Shown here: one piece after another, positions 1 through 5,870 of the stretch
Layout: every line of letters begins with the position of its first letter
Numbering within the stretch: the first letter of the stretch is position 1
Translations under genes and position numbers: made by a program
Notes under the pieces: model-generated
Databases searched by the model: none
Seen by the model: the letters and a program-made list of their open reading frames with translations, nothing else
Told to the model about the DNA's origin: nothing
Source of the DNA: a bacterium
Lineage (GTDB): Bacteria > UBP13 > UBA5359
Length of the DNA stretch: 6,305 bases
Assembly: GCA_028699365.1 (NCBI GenBank)
Contig: JAQVUQ010000168.1
Location: 1-6,305 of the forward strand
Reading direction: 5' to 3'

Positions 1-475
1 GTGCGGGTACCATGGAGATCATTCGCGTACCTGCTCCTGTACCCCCGCCCAGGTGAATCAGTACCTGGGGCGCATCTCCGGCCCGTTGCTGGATCGCATA
101 GACTTGCACATCGAGATGCCCAGGATCAGCGAGGAGCAGCTCATGGGGCGTCCTGATGGCGAACCGAGCCTGTCCATACGGGAGAGGGTCTGCCGGGCCA
201 GAGCGCTTCAGCAGGAACGGTATGACGGCCGGAAGTTTCACTGCAACGCCAAGATGGACAGCCGCAGCGTCAGGAAGTATTGTCAGGTAGATAAAGAGGG
301 CACGGCTTTACTCAGTCGTGCCATGAAGTCGCTGGGTTTATCCGCCAGAGCGTATGATCGCATACTTAAAGTAGCCAGGACCATAGCCGATCTGGACGGT
401 AAAAACTGTCTGGAGGCGGCGCATATAGCTGAGGCGGTTCAATACCGGACGCTGGACAGGCGTTTCTGGGCTTGA
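1..475 (+). CDS. comM: ComM/YifB family Mg-chelatase-like AAA+ ATPase, C-terminal part (5' end off the window)
   Basis: The frame is open from base 2, giving 157 visible residues, so the GTG at base 53 is not the true start. The visible part begins with the cysteine-bearing segment CGYHGDHSRTCSCTPAQ, followed by YLGRISGPLLDRIDLHIEMP. Together these are the hallmark of the ComM/YifB family just before the Mg_chelatase_C domain. The rest is the helical C-terminal domain, ending in AHIAEAVQYRTLDRRFWA, the usual family ending. The Walker A and B motifs of the AAA+ core lie upstream of the window. In studied bacteria ComM is a cytoplasmic hexameric branch-migration helicase that extends heteroduplex during natural transformation; in other species the role is less certain. 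The 3' end is complete, and its last 45-48 bases have a decayed copy 200 bp further on. Confidence 0.93.
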   Translation, partial: CGYHGDHSRTCSCTPAQVNQYLGRISGPLLDRIDLHIEMPRISEEQLMGRPDGEPSLSIRERVCRARALQQERYDGRKFHCNAKMDSRSVRKYCQVDKEGTALLSRAMKSLGLSARAYDRILKVARTIADLDGKNCLEAAHIAEAVQYRTLDRRFWA

Positions 476-477
476 GG

Positions 478-588
478 ATGAGCCTTGGGCTGACCCAAAG
501 CGTATAGATACTGTTCCAGGAAAAGCCTGATGAATTGTGTTATTCCTGCCGTCATACGATAGCTGATTAGCTTTTCACCCAAGCTCAT
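478..588. repeat. nested imperfect inverted repeat (fold-back), about 110 bp
   Basis: Three blocks pair in nested order. The outer arm 478-493 pairs with 575-588: all 14 bases of the right arm match if C484 and C490 are bulged. The middle arm is CGTAT 501-505 with ATACG 554-558. The inner arm is CAGGAA 517-522 with TTCCTG 543-548, leaving a 20-nt loop. The interval has no convincing gene on either strand. It may be a degenerate MITE-like element, a structured RNA, or chance pairing. No target-site duplication is visible at its edges. Confidence 0.4.
482..501 (+). terminator. possible weak hairpin after comM
   Basis: Seven bases after the comM stop, GCCTTGGG and CCCAAAGC can form an 8-bp stem with one C-A mismatch around a CTGA loop. 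No T-run follows, so it is not a standard intrinsic terminator. It may only stabilise the 3' end, or it may be one arm of the larger fold-back at 478-588, with which it would compete. Confidence 0.25.
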
Positions 589-600
589 ACCTGATATACT
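572..600 (+). promoter_or_regulatory. sigma70-type promoter with extended -10, for the PPC-domain gene
   Basis: The -35 is TTTTCA (572-577, 4 of 6 to consensus) and the -10 is TATACT (595-600, 5 of 6), with a 17-bp spacer. A TG dinucleotide at 592-593 makes an extended -10. Transcription would start near 606-607, leaving a leader of about 80 nt before the ATG at 688. The -35 overlaps the right outer arm of the fold-back, so this promoter may have arrived with the interval. Confidence 0.5.
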
Positions 601-627
601 TTTAGCAGATAGATAATTCAGGAACTC

Positions 628-675
628 GCGGAGTCGGTTCAATAACGCATGTTGGACAGGTGCTTCCGGGCTTGA
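628..675 (+). pseudogene. decayed duplicate of the comM 3' end
   Basis: Bases 631-675 match 431-475, the last 14 codons and stop of comM, at 37 of 45 positions without gaps and at an exact 200-bp offset; similarity fades upstream of about 628. Read in the comM frame, the copy gives ESVQ, a stop, RMLDRCFRA, then the same TGA stop. Changes fall at first, second and third codon positions, as expected of neutral decay. It lies 12 bp before the ATG of the next gene, so it may be the original comM end, displaced by a recombined or inserted one. Confidence 0.65.
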
Positions 676-687
676 AGGGAGATTGAG

Positions 688-1125
688 ATGGAATACAGCG
701 TAGGGAGTCCCGGCCGGGTGGTAATGGCCCGTCTGGATAACGGTGAAGAGATAAGATCCTCCATTGAGAGCATTGTCAGGCAGGAGAGCATAAAAAGCGG
801 GATTGTTTATATCCTGGGCGCCGTGGACAACGCCACTATCGTTGCCGGTCCCAGCCACAAATCGCTTCCGCCGTTGCCCTGCTGGATACATCTGGAAGAG
901 CCGCGGGAGTTGCTGGGTATTGGAACTATTGTCTGGGATGATAAGGCTCCTTCGCTTCATCTGCATGCCTCTTTCGGCAGAAACGATCAGACGCACACTG
1001 GATGTCTTCGTCATTCCGGTGATTCGTTTATAACCGTCGAAGTCGTAATCATGGAGATAGCCGGTATAAGTGCTTCCAGGAGCAAAGAACCGAAAATGGG
1101 GGTAGATATACTGAGGCTGGTATAG
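688..1125 (+). CDS. PPC/DUF296 domain protein
   Basis: The protein has 145 residues, the usual size of single-domain bacterial PPC (DUF296/PCC) proteins, with no extra DNA-binding tail. Family features in order are: the start VGSPGRVVMARLDNGEEI, a strand-helix part ending in SGIVYILGAVDNATI (about 37-51), the HxH motif in SLHLHASFGR (His91, His93), TGCL (104-107), and TVEVVIMEIAG (116-126). The C-terminal strand is MGVDILRLV. The family forms trimers and is related to the plant AT-hook PPC domain. Its bacterial function is not established, and DNA binding should not be assumed. Where many homologues have GGHL, this protein has TGCL, so a Cys replaces a conserved His. AAGGGAG (675-681) lies 6 nt before the ATG, and an in-frame TGA at 673-675 fixes this start. 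It probably leads the 688-2524 gene group. Confidence 0.88.
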   Translation: MEYSVGSPGRVVMARLDNGEEIRSSIESIVRQESIKSGIVYILGAVDNATIVAGPSHKSLPPLPCWIHLEEPRELLGIGTIVWDDKAPSLHLHASFGRNDQTHTGCLRHSGDSFITVEVVIMEIAGISASRSKEPKMGVDILRLV

Positions 1126-1140
1126 CATGGCTGCCTGCTG

Positions 1141-1169
1141 TGGATAACAGACCCGGTAATATGTAGAAT
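1141..1169 (+). promoter_or_regulatory. possible promoter for the NTF2-like gene and nfo
   Basis: TGGATA (1141-1146, 4 of 6) and TAGAAT (1164-1169, 5 of 6) are separated by 17 bp in the 74-bp gap after the PPC gene. Transcription would start near 1176, just before the ribosome site at 1181-1189. This could give the next two genes their own transcript in addition to read-through. The call rests on hexamer match only. Confidence 0.35.
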
Positions 1170-1199
1170 GGATATATGTGAGGGGAGGGTGTCTGCAAG

Positions 1200-1670
1200 A
1201 TGAAGCTGAAAATCGAATATCTGATACCCGTTATAATCACAGCCGGACTTCTGGTTCTCTGTTTCGTCCTGCTCCGTCCGGAGCGGTCCTGGAATCAAGG
1301 TGTGGAAGATACCGTGGCGGCGATTTCCAGGGGCATCATCGACAAAGACCTCAGAACGATAATAACCAGGGTGGATCGTAGTTACAGCGATGCCTACGGC
1401 AATAAATACGATGACCTGAAATGGCGCCTGGCCTTGGATTTCAGACGCCAGGGAACTCCGACGGTGAATATCGATATAATAGATATGAAGCGTACGGGTA
1501 TAAACAGTGCATCGGCCAGATTGAAGTGCAATGTGGTCATGCCTGATGCAAGCATGATATATAACGGCGAGGCTCAGGTGGAGTTCTCCTTCAAAGGGCG
1601 CACCTGGGTGGTCAGCAGCGTCAAGGCCCTGGATGAGCGTTTGCTGCAGGAACTGCAGGAGGGACAATGA
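1200..1670 (+). CDS. membrane-anchored NTF2-like (SnoaL/DUF4440-type) small protein
   Basis: The protein has 156 residues and I do not recognise a named gene. Residues 7-25 form one hydrophobic helix after KLK and before RPERSW, so the start is a signal anchor without a clear cleavage or lipobox site. The soluble part, probably extracytoplasmic, has an initial amphipathic helix (GVEDTVAAISRGIIDKDLRTI) and a DAYGNKYDDLKW segment. Alternating strands follow (VNIDIIDMKR, SASARLKCNVVM, GEAQVEFSFKGRTWVVSSVKAL). This helix-then-curved-sheet order resembles NTF2-like domains; the call rests on pattern, with no catalytic residues identified. AGGGGAGGG (1181-1189) lies 10 nt before the ATG. The stop overlaps the nfo start as ATGA, so the two are likely translated from one mRNA. 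Confidence 0.75.
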   Translation: MKLKIEYLIPVIITAGLLVLCFVLLRPERSWNQGVEDTVAAISRGIIDKDLRTIITRVDRSYSDAYGNKYDDLKWRLALDFRRQGTPTVNIDIIDMKRTGINSASARLKCNVVMPDASMIYNGEAQVEFSFKGRTWVVSSVKALDERLLQELQEGQ

Positions 1671-2524
1671 GATTCGGTGTTCACATGAAGACGCAGGGAG
1701 GACTCAGCGCCACTCTTGACAGGGCTGTAGGGATGGGCTGTCAAACCATGCAGATTTTTACCACCAACCCTATGGGATGGAAGGGATCCGTTATTCCTCA
1801 GAAGGACGCCGAGCTCTTCAGATGCAGGGTTGATGAGGCAGGCTTCGGCCCTGTGTTTACGCACAGCATTTACTTGCTCAACTTTGCCAGTGAGAATAAG
1901 GAGTTGCGGCAGAAGTCCGTCAATGCGCTGGCGGGTGAAATGGAGCGAGCCTCGCAGATAGGTGCTGCGGGCGTAGTGACGCATTTGGGATCACGTGCAG
2001 TCGCCATAGAGGAGCGCGCCGTTATTATTGCCGAGGCCGTCGATACTGCTCTGGATATGGCAGGAGTATCGTCGACGCTCCTGCTGCTGGAAAATTCAGC
2101 CGGTTCGGGCAACACGGCCGGAGCGGATTTTACCGAGTTGGGTCTTATCATACAGGCCAGTAAGATGCCGGACAGATTGGGCGTATGCCTGGACACCTGC
2201 CACATGTGGGGTGCCGGGTATTCCATAAAAACGGATGAGGATGCCGGGAATACCTTCAGTGCTTTCGAGGAGGCGGTAGGGATGAGCCGTCTGCATCTCG
2301 TACATGCCAACGACAGCAAGATGGAACTGGGATCAAGGAAAGACAGGCACGAGCATATAGGTGAGGGATATATCGGGGAGGACGGATTTGCCAGTATGTT
2401 CAGAGTAAAGAGATTGCCGGAAGACCTCCCTCTCATTATCGAGACACCTGGAGATAATGCTGCCAAAGACTGCGATAATCTGAGAAACCTGGAACGGATA
2501 CACCTTGATTTTTGCACTACGTGA
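1667..2524 (+). CDS. nfo: endonuclease IV (AP endonuclease)
   Basis: The 285 residues match the usual length of endonuclease IV (EC 3.1.21.2), a cytoplasmic TIM-barrel enzyme that cuts the phosphodiester 5' to abasic sites and clears blocked 3' ends. All nine expected metal ligands of the trinuclear zinc centre are visible: His66 (THSIYLLNF), His106 (THLGS), Glu142 (LENSAG), Asp176 and His179 (CLDTCH), His213 (VHANDSK), Asp226 and His228 (DRHEHIGEG), and Glu259 (IIETPG). The start MRFGVHMKTQGGL fits the family N terminus. The ATG overlaps the upstream stop by 4 nt, and AGGAGGG (1657-1663) lies only 3 nt before it, so coupled translation is likely. The last codons carry the -35 of a probable tRNA promoter. 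Confidence 0.96.
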   Translation: MRFGVHMKTQGGLSATLDRAVGMGCQTMQIFTTNPMGWKGSVIPQKDAELFRCRVDEAGFGPVFTHSIYLLNFASENKELRQKSVNALAGEMERASQIGAAGVVTHLGSRAVAIEERAVIIAEAVDTALDMAGVSSTLLLLENSAGSGNTAGADFTELGLIIQASKMPDRLGVCLDTCHMWGAGYSIKTDEDAGNTFSAFEEAVGMSRLHLVHANDSKMELGSRKDRHEHIGEGYIGEDGFASMFRVKRLPEDLPLIIETPGDNAAKDCDNLRNLERIHLDFCTT

Positions 2525-2533
2525 TGATAAAAT
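2505..2533 (+). promoter_or_regulatory. probable promoter of the tRNA-Gly/tRNA-Cys unit
   Basis: TTGATT (2505-2510, 4 of 6) lies inside the end of nfo and TAAAAT (2528-2533, 5 of 6) lies just after its stop, with a 17-bp spacer. Initiation near 2540 would leave about 25 nt of 5' leader before the tRNA-Gly, a normal length for RNase P processing. Confidence 0.5.
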
Positions 2534-2564
2534 CTAGTAAATCAGCAAATTGATCAAACGTGAT

Positions 2565-2640
2565 GCGGAAATAGCTCAGTTGGTAGAGCATCAGCTTCCC
2601 AAGCTGAGGGTCGCGGGTTCGAGTCCCGTTTTCCGCTCCA
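2565..2640 (+). tRNA. tRNA-Gly (anticodon CCC)
   Basis: The full cloverleaf spans 76 nt. The acceptor is GCGGAAA (2565-2571) with TTTCCGC (2630-2636), with U2637 as discriminator, as is usual for bacterial tRNA-Gly, and an encoded CCA (2638-2640). The anticodon stem is TCAGC/GCTGA around the loop TTCCCAA, with CCC at 2598-2600 reading GGG. The T stem is GCGGG/CCCGT with loop TTCGAGT. No intron or long variable arm is present. Confidence 0.97.
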
Positions 2641-2647
2641 TTCTTTC

Positions 2648-2721
<74 letters not shown>

Positions 2722-2730
2722 GAGTTTTAC

Positions 2731-2756
2731 AGGCATCGTAAAGGATGCCTTTTTTT
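2731..2756 (+). terminator. intrinsic terminator of the tRNA unit
   Basis: AGGCATC (2731-2737) and GATGCCT (2744-2750) form a perfect 7-bp stem around a 6-nt loop, followed by a run of seven T (2750-2756). It lies 9 nt after the tRNA-Cys and should separate the tRNAs from the kinase gene. Confidence 0.9.
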
Positions 2757-2829
2757 ATGGAATCAAAGGTTAATGCAGGTTGTATGGAGAATATAGCGAA
2801 GGTAGTTGTCAAAAAAGTCAACCCATCGA

Positions 2830-2836
2830 AGAAGGA
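2830..2836 (+). promoter_or_regulatory. ribosome binding site deciding the kinase start
   Basis: AGAAGGA lies 5 nt before the ATG at 2842. The alternative in-frame TTG at 2806 would add 12 residues but has only a weak GAAGGT 2 nt before it, so the ATG is preferred. Confidence 0.55.
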
Positions 2837-2841
2837 TTGGC

Positions 2842-5433
2842 ATGCTGAACGGTAACGACATTCGTAATGGTAGCAATCATACGGAGTTGAACAGGAAAAG
2901 CACCCGGCTGATAATGGTGCACATCATAGGGTTGCTGGTGCTTTTCAGCACTATAAAGACCACAGTGGATCTGCTCGTAATTCATGGAAAAACGCCATTG
3001 GCGCGTGTATCAGGTATCTATGCCCAGGCCTTCTGGGAATGGCTTCTAATCATTATCGTAATTCTGAGCCTGTCGATGTACGCCCACTCACTGATTGCCA
3101 AACGCCGCCGTATCGAAGGAGTGCTTGCCCTGAATCAGCGCACTATGTCTACTCTGATGAGCAATCTTCCCGGGATGGCGTACAGTTGTAGAAACGATAT
3201 TGAAAGAACGATGCTCTTTACCAGCGACGGCAGTTTGACGCTGACAGGCTATCATCCGGTTGATCTGATTGATAATCGTCATATTGCATACGGAAAGTTG
3301 ATACACCAGGATGACCGTGAAGAAGTAATAAAGCAGATCGGTCACGCTCTTCGCATAAGGTGCCCGTTTCAGATGACATACCGCATCAGAACCGCCACAG
3401 GAGAAGAACGGTGGGTATGGGAAAAAGGCCTCGGCATCTACGATCAATCGGGAGCGGTGGAAGCCATCGAGGGGTTTGTAACGGATATCACCGAACGCAA
3501 GCGCGCAGAAGACGGTCTTATGCGAATGCGTGATCACTATGTCACTATTCTGGAAGAGTTTCCGGCTCTTATATGGCGTTCCGGCCTGGACGGAGAGCTT
3601 AATTACTTTAATACGACATGGTGTCAGTTTACAGGGCGCTCCATGGATGACGAAGTTAATGACGCCTGGAAGCAGAGCCTGCATCCGGAGGATCGTGACA
3701 ACTGCGATGCCGTTTATAACAAAGCCTTTGCATTGCGTCTGGCATTTGAAACCGAGTGTCGTCTGAGAAGGCGAGACGGTGAGTACAGATGGGTCGTCAA
3801 TATAGGCAGGCCCTTTTACGATCTGGACGGTGAATTTGCCGGCTATCTGGGGGCTTGTTACGACATCACAGAGAGAGTCACGGCGGAGCAGAGTCTGCAT
3901 TCCGCTTTGCAACTGTATCAGGATACTCTGACTACCATACCGTCCTCTATTCTGCTGCTTGACGGTAATCTGAACATACTTATGACAAACCATCGATATC
4001 TTGAAGAGCACGGCTTCAATGTGCCTGATGTCATAGGCAAGAGTATCTCTGATGTTATGTCTCAATCCTTTCTGGAAGAAAACGACCTTCTGGCAAAGCT
4101 CAAAGATATCACAGCAGTAGGCGGGCAACTGGAGTTATTGAACTTAAGGCATACCTCGGACAGCCATGCGATAAAATACCTGAATATAAGGATACGCGGT
4201 ATAAGCTCTGCCGGACAATCGGCAGAGGTGTTGCTGGTTATCGATGATATAACTCAGCAATTCGATCTGGAGGAACAGATTCGCCAGGCCGTGAAACTGG
4301 AATCCGTAGGACGGCTGGCTGGAGGTGTCGCCCATGATTTCAACAATCTCCTGACGGGCATAACCGGCTACGCTCAGCTTCTGCTGCGCAGGTTGTCGTC
4401 CGAAGATCCTATGTGCAAGGACTTGATACAGATACGGGAACTGGCCGACAGGGCCGCTGAGCTGGTTCGGCATCTGCTGGCATTCAGCCGCCGGCAATCG
4501 CTTGAACCTGTTGTACTGGATGTCAACGAACTGGTTTCCAACACCGTCAAGCTTCTTAACCGTCTTATTGGAGAAGATATCGAGCTTAAGTTTCAGCCTG
4601 CAGCCGGTAATGTCCGGGTGAAAGCGGATCCTGCGCAGATCGAGCAGGTTCTTATGAACTTAGCCGTTAATTCCAGAGATGCCATGCCCAACGGCGGGAT
4701 GCTTACCATTACTGTCGGGAACGTCGTTCTGGATTCCGAATACGCGTTTGGACATTTAGGCGTAAACCCGGGGGAATACGTGCTTATCTCGGTGACCGAT
4801 ACAGGATGCGGCATTGACGAAGAAACGCTGAAGCATATTTTCGAACCGTTTTTCACCACCAAAGAAGTCGGCAAAGGAACCGGGCTGGGATTATCGTCCG
4901 TCTACGGCATCATCAACCAGCATAGCGGGCACGTCCGGGTAAGCAGCAAGCCTGGAGAAGGCACTGCTTTCAACATCTATCTGCCGGCCATAAATGCGCT
5001 GTATGCAGAGGATAGCGACAAGAATAAAGAGTCTGTTCTTTTACGGGAACAGGCGATACCGATAGCCGGAGAGACGGTTTTTCTGGTGGAGGACGATATC
5101 TCGGTCATGACGCTGGTGGAAAGAGTTCTCACAGAGCGCGGCTATAAGGTTGTAAGCGCCTCCAGACCTGATGAAGCTCTGGAGATCTATAAGGAAAAGG
5201 CCGGAGAGATAGATCTTCTGCTGACCGATGTCATTCTGCCGGGCTTTAACGGCAAAGAGCTGTATGATCGCCTGGTTGAAATCAACCCCAAACTCAAGGT
5301 CATTTTTATGTCCGGTTACACGGCGAATACACTGCTGCAGACGGGAGGTCTGGGCAGCGACATTCCGTTTCTCCAGAAGCCGTTTATGCCTGATGACATA
5401 ACAAATAAGATCCGCAGCGTTCTGGATGCATAA
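2842..5433 (+). CDS. membrane-anchored PAS-rich hybrid sensor histidine kinase with C-terminal receiver
   Basis: The protein has 863 residues from the ATG. Two hydrophobic helices (about 23-47 and 67-87) enclose an external loop of only about 20 residues, so sensing is probably cytoplasmic or in the membrane. Three PAS-like domains follow (about 100-225, 230-350, 355-475); the first two end in PAC-type segments with DITER (215-219, 341-345). The HisKA domain has the H-box [11 protein letters not shown] with His498. The ATPase has [10 protein letters not shown] (606-615), DTGCGI (653-658), FEPFFTTK (667-674) and [13 protein letters not shown] (from 678). The receiver has Glu750-Asp752, phosphoacceptor Asp796 (LLTDVILPG), Ser824 and Lys846 (QKPF). 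All catalytic residues look intact. Autophosphorylation at His498 and transfer to Asp796 are expected. No separate regulator or output domain is in the window, so its target is unknown. It is insulated upstream by the tRNA terminator. Confidence 0.95.
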   Translation: MLNGNDIRNGSNHTELNRKSTRLIMVHIIGLLVLFSTIKTTVDLLVIHGKTPLARVSGIYAQAFWEWLLIIIVILSLSMYAHSLIAKRRRIEGVLALNQRTMSTLMSNLPGMAYSCRNDIERTMLFTSDGSLTLTGYHPVDLIDNRHIAYGKLIHQDDREEVIKQIGHALRIRCPFQMTYRIRTATGEERWVWEKGLGIYDQSGAVEAIEGFVTDITERKRAEDGLMRMRDHYVTILEEFPALIWRSGLDGELNYFNTTWCQFTGRSMDDEVNDAWKQSLHPEDRDNCDAVYNKAFALRLAFETECRLRRRDGEYRWVVNIGRPFYDLDGEFAGYLGACYDITERVTAEQSLHSALQLYQDTLTTIPSSILLLDGNLNILMTNHRYLEEHGFNVPDVIGKSISDVMSQSFLEENDLLAKLKDITAVGGQLELLNLRHTSDSHAIKYLNIRIRGISSAGQSAEVLLVIDDITQQFDLEEQIRQAVKLESVGRLAGGVAHDFNNLLTGITGYAQLLLRRLSSEDPMCKDLIQIRELADRAAELVRHLLAFSRRQSLEPVVLDVNELVSNTVKLLNRLIGEDIELKFQPAAGNVRVKADPAQIEQVLMNLAVNSRDAMPNGGMLTITVGNVVLDSEYAFGHLGVNPGEYVLISVTDTGCGIDEETLKHIFEPFFTTKEVGKGTGLGLSSVYGIINQHSGHVRVSSKPGEGTAFNIYLPAINALYAEDSDKNKESVLLREQAIPIAGETVFLVEDDISVMTLVERVLTERGYKVVSASRPDEALEIYKEKAGEIDLLLTDVILPGFNGKELYDRLVEINPKLKVIFMSGYTANTLLQTGGLGSDIPFLQKPFMPDDITNKIRSVLDA

Positions 5434-5453
5434 ATCAGATTTCAATTCGACTG

Positions 5454-5463
5454 TTTCATGAAA
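5454..5463. promoter_or_regulatory. palindrome before msrB, possible operator
   Basis: TTTCATGAAA is a perfect 10-bp palindrome in the 40-bp kinase-msrB gap, and a further TTTCA half-site lies at 5440-5444. It abuts a -10-like AATAAT (5462-5467). A regulator site is possible, but a 10-bp palindrome can occur by chance. Confidence 0.2.
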
Positions 5464-5473
5464 TAATGTAGCT

Positions 5474-5869
5474 ATGGATAAGATCGTCAAATCCGAAGAA
5501 GAATGGCGCAGACTGCTTACTCCCGAGCAATTCTATGTTGCCAGGCTCAAAGGAACAGAGGAGCCCTTTACCGGCAGATACTGGGATTGCAAGGAAAAGG
5601 GAACTTATAGCTGTGTCTGCTGCCACCTTGATCTCTTCAGTTCGGACACCAAATTCGAATCCGGCACCGGCTGGCCCAGTTTCTGGGCACCAGTGGCGGA
5701 AGACCACGTGAGAACCGAGACTGACACCAGCCACGGCATGACTCGTACGGAAGTCCTCTGCAATCGCTGTGATGCACACCTGGGTCACGTATTCGACGAT
5801 GGTCCTCCGCCCACACATCTGCGTTACTGCATGAATTCCACCGCTCTTGAATTTATCAAGGAAATGTAA
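5474..5869 (+). CDS. msrB: peptide-methionine (R)-S-oxide reductase
   Basis: The 131 residues match a stand-alone MsrB (EC 1.8.4.12), which reduces the R isomer of methionine sulfoxide in proteins, mostly in the cytoplasm; no signal peptide is seen. Visible motifs are: zinc pairs Cys47/Cys50 and Cys96/Cys99, the SGTGWPSFW segment (63-71), the [10 protein letters not shown] core (102-111) and catalytic Cys119 in RYCMNSTAL. In many MsrBs the GWPSF motif is preceded by a resolving Cys (GCGWPSF). Here it is Thr65, so the enzyme either works as a one-Cys form or uses another Cys such as Cys39 or Cys49. The start is the first ATG after an in-frame TGA at 5459-5461. No Shine-Dalgarno is seen before it. 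It follows the kinase by 40 bp and may be read through from it. Confidence 0.96.
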   Translation: MDKIVKSEEEWRRLLTPEQFYVARLKGTEEPFTGRYWDCKEKGTYSCVCCHLDLFSSDTKFESGTGWPSFWAPVAEDHVRTETDTSHGMTRTEVLCNRCDAHLGHVFDDGPPPTHLRYCMNSTALEFIKEM

Positions 5870-5870
5870 G

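Noticed and set aside
439-1128. Long leftward open frame of 229 codons over the comM-PPC gap and the PPC gene
   Set aside because: Most of it is antisense to the well-supported PPC gene, it has no clear ribosome site, and the translation resembles no family I know. The part in the gap (from an ATG at 588) is only about 50 codons and overlaps the fold-back and comM.
1011-1667. Leftward frame of 218 codons opposite the NTF2-like gene
   Set aside because: It is a shadow of the rightward gene, which has a strong ribosome site, a signal anchor and an operon fit.
1870-2517. Leftward frame of 215 codons opposite nfo
   Set aside because: nfo has all nine metal ligands; this frame is a Ser/Pro-rich antisense shadow.
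2806-2841. TTG at 2806 as the kinase start
   Set aside because: The ribosome site is poor and too close, while the ATG at 2842 has AGAAGGA at 5 nt. The extra 12 residues add only a basic stretch before the first membrane helix.
3088-4128. Leftward frame of 346 codons opposite the kinase
   Set aside because: The kinase PAS domains are clear on the other strand. The antisense frame is rich in Cys, His and Gln with no domain and no start site support.
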